From CAYVOX01 sp964453035 (GTDB lineage: Bacteria > Chloroflexota > Anaerolineae > Anaerolineales > Anaerolineaceae), in NCBI GenBank assembly GCA_964453035.1, contig CAYVOX010000049.1, forward strand, positions 1 to 19,705: a DNA stretch of 19,705 bases, read 5' to 3'. The notes under the pieces are model-generated. The model ran no database searches. It was not told the origin of the DNA and worked only from the letters and a program-made list of their open reading frames with translations. This document shows, piece by piece, positions 7,705 through 14,192 of the stretch; position 1 is the first letter of the stretch, and the number at the start of each line of letters is the position of its first letter. Both the position numbers and the translations under genes were made by a program.

Positions 7705-9096
7705 TCACCTCTGCCAGAAGGTCGGCAGGTACTGCCGGTAGGCTTCCAGGTAATCATCCAGCACCTGCCGCGCCACATCCAGGTCGGTGATGACCGGGTC
7801 CAGCAGCAGGCACTGCAGCGCCAGGTCGCGGTTGCCCTGCATCACCGCGTCCACCCCCATCTGCCCGCAGCGAATCTCACGTCGCAACAGCTCGGCAATG
7901 CCCTCCGGCAGCGCCCCCACCGCCAGCGGCTGCACCCCCGCGCCGCTCACCAGCGCCGGAGTCTCCACCATCGCGCCCAACGGCAGGTTGCTGATTTGCC
8001 CGGTGTTGGGTCGGTTGACCGCGATGGCATAATGCGTTCCGGCTCCGGCCACGTTTTCGATGATTTCCACCGCGCCTTCACTGGTGGCGCTCTTGAGTTC
8101 GTCCACCCCGGCCAACCCGGCGCCCATCTTCTGGATGAGCTGCAATCCTTCACCGCGCGACCGTTCCGCGCGATCCCAGTCATAAAGCCGCAGGGTGAAT
8201 TTTTCCCACGGGCGGGTTTGCGGATCGCTCACCCACGGCAAATACTCGCACAGGTGCGTATCGCCCGGCACGGGGAACAGGCCAAACGCCTCAAACACCC
8301 GCAGCGTGAGCGGCTCAATCTCCGCCAACAGCCCGGCGCGCTCGCGCAGCAGCGGGTAAAGGTCCGCCCCGCTGCGCACATCGCGGATATCCGTGATCCA
8401 GGTGAAGTGGTTCAACCCGGCCGCCTTGATGTCAATACGCTCCACCGCCTGCGCCGTGATGCGCTTGATGGCTGACCAGAAGCGCGGGTCGGCATAGGTG
8501 GAGATGGGTCCCTCGGGTAATTCGATTCCCAGTTCCGGCGCCAGCAGGTAGCCCGCCATGCCGTACCCGGCGTAAATCTGGTGGCACAACCCCACCACCT
8601 TAATCTGACTGTAGCGCGAAATGACGTCGCAGATGCGCACCATGGGGTTGGTGAAGTTGATAAACCAGGCCTGCGGGCACAATTCTTCCATATCGCGCGC
8701 AATCGCCATCACCGGCGCAAGGTTGCGCGCGGCGTGGGCAAAACCGCCCGGCCCACCGTTCTCAGCATAGGGCTGGCGCACGCCGTACTTGAGGGGAATC
8801 TCAAAATCCATGCGCCACAGCTTCTCGCGCGGCGGCACTTCAATCGCCGAGACCACAAATTCCGCCCCCGGCAGCGCCTGGCGGTGACTGGTGGCAGCCG
8901 TGATGACCATTTGCGTGCCCCATTCCCGGTTGAGCCGTTCCGCCAGCCGGCGCACAATTTCTAAGGTCTCCGCGTTTTGATCCACCAGCGCCAGGTGGCT
9001 GCCGCGCAGCCTGGTGGAGCGCATTAACGCCGCCATGGTGTTGAGTCCAAAACTCGCCGAGCCAGCGCCAATCACAACGATTTTCGTCGGTAACAT
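7705..9096 (-). CDS. Glycoside hydrolase family 4 (alpha-glucosidase/galactosidase/galacturonidase type)
   Basis: GH4 enzymes cleave glycosidic bonds by a redox-elimination mechanism needing NAD+ and Mn2+, acting in the cytoplasm. The 463-residue product, normal for the family, has the N-terminal dinucleotide-binding motif GAGS at 10-13 within a Rossmann fold, an Asp at the end of beta 2 (LVDQN, about 37-41), NFTNP at 147-151, CH at 171-172 (Cys of the metal site) and GLNHFTW at 227-233 (metal-site His). All key residues are present, so it should be active. The exact sugar cannot be read; the motifs fit the alpha-glucosidase/alpha-galacturonidase branch better than the 6-phospho-beta-glucosidase branch, and no PTS genes are nearby. 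The ATG at 9096 has a strong GGAGGAG ribosome binding site. Likely co-transcribed with the downstream lipoprotein gene. Confidence 0.92.
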   Translation of the reverse strand: MLPTKIVVIGAGSASFGLNTMAALMRSTRLRGSHLALVDQNAETLEIVRRLAERLNREWGTQMVITAATSHRQALPGAEFVVSAIEVPPREKLWRMDFEIPLKYGVRQPYAENGGPGGFAHAARNLAPVMAIARDMEELCPQAWFINFTNPMVRICDVISRYSQIKVVGLCHQIYAGYGMAGYLLAPELGIELPEGPISTYADPRFWSAIKRITAQAVERIDIKAAGLNHFTWITDIRDVRSGADLYPLLRERAGLLAEIEPLTLRVFEAFGLFPVPGDTHLCEYLPWVSDPQTRPWEKFTLRLYDWDRAERSRGEGLQLIQKMGAGLAGVDELKSATSEGAVEIIENVAGAGTHYAIAVNRPNTGQISNLPLGAMVETPALVSGAGVQPLAVGALPEGIAELLRREIRCGQMGVDAVMQGNRDLALQCLLLDPVITDLDVARQVLDDYLEAYRQYLPTFWQR

Positions 9097-9152
9097 CTTT
9101 AAAGCTCCTCCTTGTTCCTCACCCGCATGGATTCAGCCTTCTGGTTTCCTTA

Positions 9153-9161
9153 ATCATACCA
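9153..9161 (-). promoter_or_regulatory. Candidate extended -10 promoter for the GH4 gene
   Basis: On the minus strand TGGTATGAT matches an extended -10 element (TGnTATAAT) with one change, about 57 bases before the ATG. No clear -35 box is visible, as is usual for extended -10 promoters. Confidence 0.4.
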
Positions 9162-9221
9162 CTCCGCCAATCACCCGCCCCATCCAGCCCGCCATTCATT
9201 TCCACCTTTCAAAAATAGTCA

Positions 9222-9250
9222 TTGACAACTCCCCCAAGTGGGGCTATCAT
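9222..9250 (+). promoter_or_regulatory. Strong sigma-70-type promoter
   Basis: TTGACA at 9222-9227 (perfect -35) is followed after exactly 17 bases by TATCAT at 9245-9250. The expected transcript start is near 9257. This is the best promoter in the window and drives transcription towards the leader hairpins and the SWIM gene. Confidence 0.8.
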
Positions 9251-9254
9251 ACTC

Positions 9255-9341
9255 ATAGAGGATGACCTGTCCTATGCGAGTATTTTCATCACATATCCTT
9301 TATTACGCCTGAGGGCACGCATTTTGCTTGCGTGCCCTTTT
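9255..9341 (+). ncRNA. Structured leader or small RNA ending at an intrinsic terminator
   Basis: The first transcribed bases can fold back: 9255-9263 pairs with 9295-9303 (nine pairs, one of them G-U). A perfect 9-bp hairpin follows (9313-9321 with 9329-9337, 7-base loop) and then TTTTAT. A 16-codon frame, MTCPMRVFSSHILYYA, runs from ATG 9262 to TGA 9310-9312 and stops exactly at the foot of the hairpin. The result is either a free RNA of about 85 bases or an attenuating leader for the SWIM gene. No known riboswitch was recognised. That the leader frame is translated is only a possibility: its AGAGG sits too close to the first ATG. Confidence 0.5.
9313..9341 (+). terminator. Intrinsic terminator or attenuator before the SWIM gene
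   Basis: GGGCACGCA at 9313-9321 and TGCGTGCCC at 9329-9337 form a perfect stem followed at once by TTTT. It lies between a strong promoter and the SWIM start, with no full-size gene before it, so it should reduce or control read-through. Confidence 0.8.
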
Positions 9342-9378
9342 ATGTACCTAAAACATCTCTCGAAAGGAGAAATAGACC

Positions 9379-9624
9379 ATGGATTACGGCATGATCGGCA
9401 AGATTCAAAAAGCCAAGCGCTACGCCGCTGAGCGCGACCGCATTCACTTCAATTCCTTCAACGTGACTCTGGAGGGCGAGAATAACCCTCACACCGTCAG
9501 TTACCTGGAAGGCAAATGGAATTGTGATTGCGATTTCTTCCAGTCCCGCGGGCGCTGCAGCCACACCATGGCCCTTGAGATCATCCTTGAAAAGATGGTC
9601 GTGTTAGCCGAAGCCAAAGCCTGA
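9379..9624 (+). CDS. Small SWIM zinc-finger protein
   Basis: The 81-residue protein carries a complete SWIM-type zinc-binding pattern, CxC-x8-CxH: Cys49, Cys51, Cys60 and His62. Before it is a charged helical stretch and a short beta region (HTVSYLEGKWNCDC), after it a helix. SWIM fingers bind DNA or proteins and are usually attached to Snf2 helicases, transposases or larger proteins; here the finger is the whole protein. The ATG at 9379 follows AAGGAG with suitable spacing. The gene is preceded by a terminator-like hairpin, so its expression may depend on read-through. It ends before a second strong hairpin. Function is unknown; nucleic acid binding is the fair guess. Confidence 0.85.
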   Translation: MDYGMIGKIQKAKRYAAERDRIHFNSFNVTLEGENNPHTVSYLEGKWNCDCDFFQSRGRCSHTMALEIILEKMVVLAEAKA

Positions 9625-9646
9625 CCCACATCTGAATATACTCCCA

Positions 9647-9673
9647 CCGCGCGGGCTGATTGAGCCCGCGCGG
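9647..9673. terminator. Perfect GC-rich hairpin after the SWIM gene
   Basis: CCGCGCGGGCT at 9647-9657 and AGCCCGCGCGG at 9663-9673 form a perfect 11-bp stem with a 5-base loop, 23 bases after the SWIM stop. No T-run follows on either strand, so it may be a poor terminator or an mRNA 3'-end stabiliser. Confidence 0.55.
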
Positions 9674-9706
9674 GCTGTTAAACTCCCATCACCTGCCAGA
9701 TTCAAC

Positions 9707-9712
9707 TATAAT
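9707..9712 (+). promoter_or_regulatory. Candidate -10 box for the PyrK-like gene
   Basis: A perfect TATAAT ends nine bases before the ATG at 9722, and no ribosome binding site is seen. Transcription would start within about three bases of the start codon, suggesting a leaderless message. No good -35 hexamer lies at normal spacing. Confidence 0.45.
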
Positions 9713-9721
9713 CACCATCAC

Positions 9722-10414
9722 ATGGTCGAAACCACGCTCACCCTTGCGCAGCTCACGCTGGAAGCTCCCGGCCAGACCGGCGGGGTGGTTGCCTGCCCGC
9801 CAGCCCTCATCCCCGCACCGGGGCAGTACTGGCTGGCGCATGCCCCCGCCCTGCAGGAATCCCTCCCCACCGCGCTCTTCGCCGCCCGCATCCTCCCGGA
9901 GGGCATCCTTATCGCCCCACCACTGCCCCCCGCCTGGAGCGCTGGCATGCCGCTGGCCGTGCGCGGCCCGCTGGGTAACGGCTTCCACCTGCCCACAATC
10001 GCCCGCGCGGTGGCCCTGGCTGGCTTTGACCTCACCCCACACCGCCTGCTGCCCCTGGTGGCGCTGGCGCTGCAGCAGGATGCCGCCGTGGCGCTCTACA
10101 CTGCCGCTCCGCCACGCGGCCTGCCCGATGAAGTGGAAATCCTCCCGCCGGACCTCCTCCCCCAGGCACTTACCTGGGCTGATTACCTCGCGCTCGACCT
10201 GCCGCTCTCAAAATTGCCGGATTTACCGCGCCTGCTCGGCCTCAAGCCCTTCGAGCGCCTCACCTGCGCTGCCCAGGCGCTCATCCACGTTCCCATGCCG
10301 TGCGGCGGCGCAGCCGAATGCGGCATCTGCGCGGTGCCCTTTGGCCGCGGCTGGAAGCTGGCCTGTAAAGACGGTCCAGTCTTTGAACTCAATCCGCTGC
10401 TGGAACCCCGGTAA
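9722..10414 (+). CDS. PyrK-like iron-sulfur protein (dihydroorotate dehydrogenase electron transfer subunit family), degenerate
   Basis: PyrK passes electrons from dihydroorotate dehydrogenase B to NAD+ through FAD and a [2Fe-2S] cluster. This 230-residue protein keeps the family's C-terminal cluster motif, Cys194-x5-Cys200-x2-Cys203-x11-Cys215, followed by KDGPVF, and the family phrase RGPLGNGF at 81-88. The usual flavin motif (RPxS type) after the first beta strands is missing. The usual glycine-rich nucleotide motif (GGGIG type) reads ALAGFDLTPH at about 99-107. So the iron-sulfur centre looks intact while FAD and NAD binding look weakened. It is followed after 26 bases by a PyrD-like gene with its own lost residues, and the two probably act together. 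Whether it works in pyrimidine synthesis is doubtful. The start ATG has no ribosome binding site and probably a leaderless message. Confidence 0.75.
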   Translation: MVETTLTLAQLTLEAPGQTGGVVACPPALIPAPGQYWLAHAPALQESLPTALFAARILPEGILIAPPLPPAWSAGMPLAVRGPLGNGFHLPTIARAVALAGFDLTPHRLLPLVALALQQDAAVALYTAAPPRGLPDEVEILPPDLLPQALTWADYLALDLPLSKLPDLPRLLGLKPFERLTCAAQALIHVPMPCGGAAECGICAVPFGRGWKLACKDGPVFELNPLLEPR

Positions 10415-10440
10415 AAGCCGTTAACCATTAAACGCTGCCC

Positions 10441-11175
10441 ATGATGAACCTCGACCTGGAAATCTCCACCCCCTGGATGAACGCCGCCGGAACGCTGGGT
10501 TTTTCCCCGCCCGCGCGCTGGAACTGGCCTGAGCCGGCGGGCGCGTTCGTCACCAACCCGGTCAGCCTTTCCGCGCGCACACCCGCCCAGAACCGCGCCC
10601 TGCTGCCCTTCCCCGGCGGTTACCTGCTGCACAGTGGGCTGCCCAACCCCGGATTAAAAGCCGTTGTGCGCCGCCATGCCGCCGCCTGGCGGCGTAGCGT
10701 TTTGCCTCTCTGGGTGCACCTGCTGGCTGAAAAGCCCGAGGAAGTTCACAGCATGGCGCTGCAACTTGAGGAATTGGAAGGCGTCACCGCCCTCGAGATT
10801 GGCATCCCCCCACAGGCTCAAGGGGCGCTTGCCCTTGAACTGCTGCAGGCCGCCCTCGGCGAGTTGCCCGTCATTGCCGCCATCCCCCTGCAAATGGCCG
10901 ACCAGCCCTGGCTTGAAAAGTTGCCTGCCCTGGGCTTGCGCGCCCTCACCCTCTCTGGCCCGCGCGGTATGCTGCCGGATGGCGCAGGCGGGCTGGTCAG
11001 CGGGCGGTTGTGCGGCGCGGGATTGCTCCCGCTGGCGCTGTGGGCCGTTCGCCAATTGCGCGCCCTTAAAATGCCGGTGATTGCCGGCGCAGGCGTGTGT
11101 TCCCTGGCCAACGGGCAGGCTCTGCTCGCCGCTGGCGCGTCCGCTGTCCAGTTGGATGGCGTCCTCTGGAAGTAA
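10441..11175 (+). CDS. Short PyrD-like (dihydroorotate dehydrogenase family) protein lacking catalytic residues
   Basis: The 244-residue product matches the beta/alpha-barrel of dihydroorotate dehydrogenases at several points: NAAGTLG at 14-20, a GAFVTN strand, LLHSGLPNPG at 62-71, and the C-terminal FMN-phosphate region MPVIAGAGV and AGASAVQLD. It is about 60 residues shorter than usual. Signature residues are replaced: the Lys of VTK is Asn39, the Asn of LLN is His64, and the NxSCPN loop with the catalytic Cys reads EIGIPP at about 119-124. I therefore infer a barrel that may still bind flavin but cannot do standard dihydroorotate oxidation. Two tandem ATG codons at 10441 and 10444 can serve as start; neither has a clear ribosome binding site, so translation may be coupled to the PyrK-like gene upstream. 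Confidence 0.72.
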   Translation: MMNLDLEISTPWMNAAGTLGFSPPARWNWPEPAGAFVTNPVSLSARTPAQNRALLPFPGGYLLHSGLPNPGLKAVVRRHAAAWRRSVLPLWVHLLAEKPEEVHSMALQLEELEGVTALEIGIPPQAQGALALELLQAALGELPVIAAIPLQMADQPWLEKLPALGLRALTLSGPRGMLPDGAGGLVSGRLCGAGLLPLALWAVRQLRALKMPVIAGAGVCSLANGQALLAAGASAVQLDGVLWK

Positions 11176-11202
11176 ATCCCATCAGGAATCCAGGCCCGGT
11201 GT

Positions 11203-12036
11203 TCAGGGTGCTTTGCGGATGACGCCCAGGTAAACCGATGCCGTAGTGCTGGTCACGCCGGCTGCCCACGGCTCTTCAGTGGATTTCCAACCGCAGGTTT
11301 CAATCACCAGTTGGGCTGAAGATGGATTCACCGCGGGCACCAACGAGGGATCAATCCCTGCCGCCGTTGAAAGCGCCCGCTCAAGTGGCGCATCGAAATA
11401 GCGCTCCATCTGCGCCGCCTTCACCCGCCCGGCCTGAGTCAGGCTCAACCCCTCCACCACGCGGCTCCCCTGCGTGATACGCACCGCAGCGCCCTCCAGG
11501 TTGCGCAGGTTGGTTTCAATTTGCCGCAGCGAAAGCCCCGCCTGGTTGATGCCGGTCCCCTCCAGCGCATGGCGCAAGGTCTGCCCCTCCCCGCCCACGC
11601 CCGAGTGCACCGAAACAAAATAAATCGCGGCCCCGCTCGGCGCGCGGTATGCAAACACGCAGCCGCGTTTATCGCCAAAAACACAGGCTTTGGCCGGGAT
11701 GAAGGCGATCTGGATGGCTCTGCCCCGATTAAACGAAGCGTTGCGCGGGGTGATTTGAATGACCACCCGCTCGTCGCCGCTCAGATCAATGCCGTAAAAA
11801 TCGCGGGGCGGTGCAGGTGATGTTGACCGCCCGGCTGCGGCAGGTTTTGACGGCGCGGGGGTGCTTGCAACAGCAGGCTGGAAAGGCGTGGGTGTATAGG
11901 TGACCGGCTGGAATGGCGTCAGCGTGGCTTGTGGGCTACTCGGTCTCCCACCCGCGCAGCCAGCCAGCCCTGCCAGCAGCACCGCCAGAAGCAAAATCCC
12001 CCTTGCCCCCTTCTGGTAGATATCAAATCCGCCCAT
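11203..12036 (-). CDS. Predicted lipoprotein with Pro/Thr stalk, unknown domain (weak sortase-like hints)
   Basis: The 277-residue product has a signal with lipobox LAGC (Cys about 27), a Pro/Thr/Ser-rich stalk with the repeated unit TPFQP, and a globular domain of about 190 residues. The domain contains a Cys pair in ACVFGDKRGCVFAY, a His in VSVHSGVGGEG and a Cys in QLVIETCGW near the C-terminus. The order His then LVIETC recalls the sortase His and TLxTC motifs, but the usual Arg after the Cys is not evident, so I do not call it a sortase. The ATG at 12036 gives the lipoprotein signal; the frame stays open upstream only inside the neighbouring gene. It overlaps the end of that gene by 14 bases, so the two are probably co-transcribed. 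Confidence 0.72.
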   Translation of the reverse strand: MGGFDIYQKGARGILLLAVLLAGLAGCAGGRPSSPQATLTPFQPVTYTPTPFQPAVASTPAPSKPAAAGRSTSPAPPRDFYGIDLSGDERVVIQITPRNASFNRGRAIQIAFIPAKACVFGDKRGCVFAYRAPSGAAIYFVSVHSGVGGEGQTLRHALEGTGINQAGLSLRQIETNLRNLEGAAVRITQGSRVVEGLSLTQAGRVKAAQMERYFDAPLERALSTAAGIDPSLVPAVNPSSAQLVIETCGWKSTEEPWAAGVTSTTASVYLGVIRKAP

Positions 12037-12724
12037 CTCTACCGCGCCCCACCTTTCGATGCCGGAAGGTCCGCCATGCCAAAACTCCGGCAGCCAGCAG
12101 GGAAAATCCGCCCACCCCCACCGGCAGCAAAACAGCTTCCAGGTTGCCCGGCCCGCCAGGCCTGGTGCGCGTGGGAACGACCTGGGTAACCCGGCTGACG
12201 ATCGTCGGCGCCTGCTGAGTCCGCGTGGAGGGCGGGGGCAGGCTGCTCGTGGGCAGCAGGGTGCTGGTTGGAGGTAGCGTGGCGGTGCGGGTTGGGGTGC
12301 GCGTGGCAGTTGCGGTGGCTGTTGCGGTAGCCGTGCGTGTGGCTGTGGCCGTTGGCGCCGGAGTCTGCAAAAGTGCGTATTCGCGCAGCAATTGCACCGC
12401 CTCACCGCACCACAAATCAGTTGCGTTCACAAAAGAACAGGTGGTACCCAGCGCAGGCGCGGGCAGCTCCGTGTTGAGGCAGTAAGCCAGGATCACCCAG
12501 TCCCCACCCTGGCAAACCCTGAAGCGCTGCCGGACGCCCACCCCGGGGATCAAAGCGCTGCCCAGGTCGGCGCAGATGCTCCAGCCGTAGACGGGCCGGT
12601 CGGCATCAACCGCCAGCCGCTCGTTGTGCGCCTCCGCATCAGAGAAGCCCGTCTGGCTGCCTGCCAGCCCCCCCGCCGCAAGGAAAACCAGCGCCAGCAG
12701 CGATAAGAGGAGAGCCCTTTTCAC
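12023..12724 (-). CDS. Secreted, membrane-anchored protein with Thr/Pro/Ala-rich stalk
   Basis: The 233-residue product has an N-terminal signal segment (KRALLLSLLALVFLAAGGLAG), a Cys-rich outer domain of about 90 residues, a low-complexity stalk rich in Thr, Ala and Pro (TATATATATRT and related runs), a hydrophobic segment near the C-terminus (LLPVGVGGFSLLAAGVLAW) and a basic tail. This is the layout of a surface protein held by a C-terminal membrane anchor; the last part resembles a cell-wall anchor without a visible LPxTG. The five or so cysteines suggest disulfides. I chose GTG at 12724, which follows AGGTGG by five bases; a GTG three codons upstream is the alternative. The function of the outer domain is unknown. 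Confidence 0.7.
   Translation of the reverse strand: MKRALLLSLLALVFLAAGGLAGSQTGFSDAEAHNERLAVDADRPVYGWSICADLGSALIPGVGVRQRFRVCQGGDWVILAYCLNTELPAPALGTTCSFVNATDLWCGEAVQLLREYALLQTPAPTATATRTATATATATATRTPTRTATLPPTSTLLPTSSLPPPSTRTQQAPTIVSRVTQVVPTRTRPGGPGNLEAVLLPVGVGGFSLLAAGVLAWRTFRHRKVGRGRDGRI
12281..12355. repeat. Degenerate GTGGC/GCGGT-type tract encoding the Thr/Ala stalk
   Basis: Short degenerate units of six bases repeat here and encode alternating Thr-Ala and Thr-Arg on the minus strand. This is low-complexity coding sequence and a likely place for slippage. Confidence 0.6.
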
Positions 12725-12777
12725 AGTTCCCACCTCAAAAGTTTCATACGAAGAGACCAGCGCCTTTCTATCTCATC

Positions 12778-12783
12778 ATTGTA
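12778..12783 (-). promoter_or_regulatory. Candidate -10 box for the two secreted-protein genes
   Basis: TACAAT on the minus strand lies about 55 bases before the GTG start at 12724, in the only non-coding DNA between the GHMP kinase stop and this gene. No good -35 box at normal spacing was found. Confidence 0.3.
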
Positions 12784-12813
12784 GCAGGTTTTTTCAGCTC
12801 AATCCCTGCCACT

Positions 12814-13863
12814 CTACCCCTCACGCCGCCACACGCGCAGCCCGTAGCGGCTGAGGTAAATCGGGATGACCCTGAACAGGGCATTCTCCTGCTCAATCTC
12901 GCGCAGCAGTGCCCGCCTGGCAGAAGCCTGTTCGCCGCACAGCAGGGTCAGCGAGCCCCCCTCCCCACCCGCGCCGTTGACCTTCCACCCCACTGCGCCG
13001 GCCTCTCGCGCCATGTCAATCACGCGCTGCGCCTCCGCGCTGATCAGCGCCGGGTGCAACCGGGCCTGCGCTTCGGTGTTATCCACCATCGCCCGTCCCA
13101 GCGCGGCAAAATCCCCGGCATACAGCGCATCCCTCGAGCGCGGCGCCGTGTGGCGCAGTGCCTCAAGCTGGGGGCAATCCGGCCCGGCATTCTCCAGCCC
13201 GCGGATGACCATCTCGTGCACCTGCGAGGAATGGTGCGACCTGCCCAGGTAAACCAGCGCCAGGCGCCGTTCCAGTTCCCACCAGGTGGTATTGGGCAGC
13301 GTGATTTGCGAAACGGAGGCGTGAGGGTAATGGAACATCTCGATATAATTGATCCCGCCGTAAGCCGAGCACAACTGGTCCTGGATACCGCACTGCTGCC
13401 CGAGCATCTCCGTCTCGATGCGCTGCGCCGCCAGGGCCACCTCGTGCGGGGTCAACCGCCCGGGGGTCAACTGGTCCAGCGCTCCAATCAGCGCCACCGT
13501 CACCGCCGCGGAAGTACCGGTGGAGGCTCCCCCCGGCGCCTCGGAGTAGATGGTTACCTCAAAGCTCAACGCTTCAGGAATACGCATGTACGCAATGGCA
13601 GCTTCCAGCAGCGGATGCTTATCCCAATGCTTTTCAGGAGTCAGGGTGTAGCGTTCGCCGTAGTTTTCGGCATTAATCACCACCTGGCTGTCGCGTTCGC
13701 CCTTCGGGTACACCGCAATCTGCACCTCGGCATACGGGTAAACCCCGATGTTAAAAATCCGCCCGTGCCCGGCAAACCAGGTATCCGTCCAGCCGCCGTT
13801 ATCGCAAATGCGAATGGGCGCAACCGAGTTAATCACCGTGATGGGCCTGGGATTTTTGTTCAT
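12814..13863 (-). CDS. GHMP-family sugar kinase (heptose-7-phosphate kinase / fucokinase-like)
   Basis: GHMP kinases phosphorylate small sugars or alcohols with ATP in the cytoplasm. The 349-residue product has all three motifs: motif 1 APIRICDNGGWTDT at 15-28, motif 2 as GGASTGTSAA at 111-120 (the ATP-binding loop), and motif 3 NGAGGEGGSLTLL from about 296. The motif 1 form (RI..GGWTDT) is typical of the HddA / fucokinase branch that makes sugar 1-phosphates for nucleotide-sugar synthesis. The exact sugar cannot be read, and no neighbouring isomerase, phosphatase or nucleotidyltransferase is present to decide. The ATG at 13863 has AAGGAG five bases upstream. The gene has its own leader with an inverted repeat at 13887-13906 and lies just after the terminator of the ccm operon, so it is transcribed separately. 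Confidence 0.87.
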   Translation of the reverse strand: MNKNPRPITVINSVAPIRICDNGGWTDTWFAGHGRIFNIGVYPYAEVQIAVYPKGERDSQVVINAENYGERYTLTPEKHWDKHPLLEAAIAYMRIPEALSFEVTIYSEAPGGASTGTSAAVTVALIGALDQLTPGRLTPHEVALAAQRIETEMLGQQCGIQDQLCSAYGGINYIEMFHYPHASVSQITLPNTTWWELERRLALVYLGRSHHSSQVHEMVIRGLENAGPDCPQLEALRHTAPRSRDALYAGDFAALGRAMVDNTEAQARLHPALISAEAQRVIDMAREAGAVGWKVNGAGGEGGSLTLLCGEQASARRALLREIEQENALFRVIPIYLSRYGLRVWRREG

Positions 13864-13886
13864 AGGGGCTCCTTAACGCCAATTAA

Positions 13887-13906
13887 AACCAGTAAACAAC
13901 CTGGTT
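13887..13906. promoter_or_regulatory. Operator-like inverted repeat in the GHMP kinase leader
   Basis: AACCAG at 13887-13892 and CTGGTT at 13901-13906 are inverted copies eight bases apart. TAAAAT on the minus strand (13918-13913) is a possible -10 box, which would place the repeat at the transcript start. It could be a repressor site or an RNA hairpin. Confidence 0.35.
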
Positions 13907-13943
13907 GGTTTTATTTTACCTGCAAAAGCATCTTCCAGATGGT

Positions 13944-13993
13944 CAAAAAAAACGGGCTGCGCCGGTGACCATTACGGTAACCCAGGCAGCCCG
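13944..13993 (-). terminator. Intrinsic terminator of the ccm operon
   Basis: On the minus strand an 8-bp stem (13993-13986 with 13960-13953) encloses a second 7-bp stem with one mismatch and is followed by eight T. It lies 31 bases after the ccmD stop codon and marks the end of the operon. Confidence 0.88.
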
Positions 13994-14024
13994 CCTTTCA
14001 TTTACCTATCCGTCAGGAGAGTGC

Positions 14025-14183
14025 TTATTCCTCACGCTTTCCTTCATCCAGCTCACCGAGCATCTTCTCATCCGCACGCAAATTCTTGAAGCGCACCAGC
14101 AGGCTGATAACATACGCCGTCATGGCGGTGAAGATGACCGCATAACCCAGGATCATAAAATTTACCGTGTTTGGGGTATCCAT
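14025..14183 (-). CDS. ccmD: CcmD-like small membrane protein
   Basis: This 52-residue frame directly follows ccmC, nine bases after its stop, and has a strong GGAGG ribosome binding site before the ATG at 14183. The product has a short N-terminus, one membrane segment (about VNFMILGYAVIFTAMTAYVI) and a charged C-terminal tail, which is the layout of CcmD. CcmD supports the CcmABC complex and release of heme-loaded CcmE. CcmD is poorly conserved in sequence, so the call rests on size, topology and position after ccmC. It is the last gene before the operon terminator. Confidence 0.8.
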   Translation of the reverse strand: MDTPNTVNFMILGYAVIFTAMTAYVISLLVRFKNLRADEKMLGELDEGKREE

Positions 14184-14192
14184 GGCTGCCTC

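Noticed and set aside
7666..8475. Long plus-strand open frame opposite the GH4 gene.
   Set aside because: Composition rich in Arg, His, Gln and Pro and no motifs; the GH4 gene on the other strand is complete.
9660..10424. Plus-strand frame overlapping the PyrK-like gene.
   Set aside because: Ser/Pro/Arg-rich translation without motifs; the other frame carries the iron-sulfur motif.
12281..12355. Repetitive tract considered as a CRISPR or tandem repeat array.
   Set aside because: Units are about six bases, degenerate, and in frame with a Thr/Ala-rich stalk; there are no spacers.
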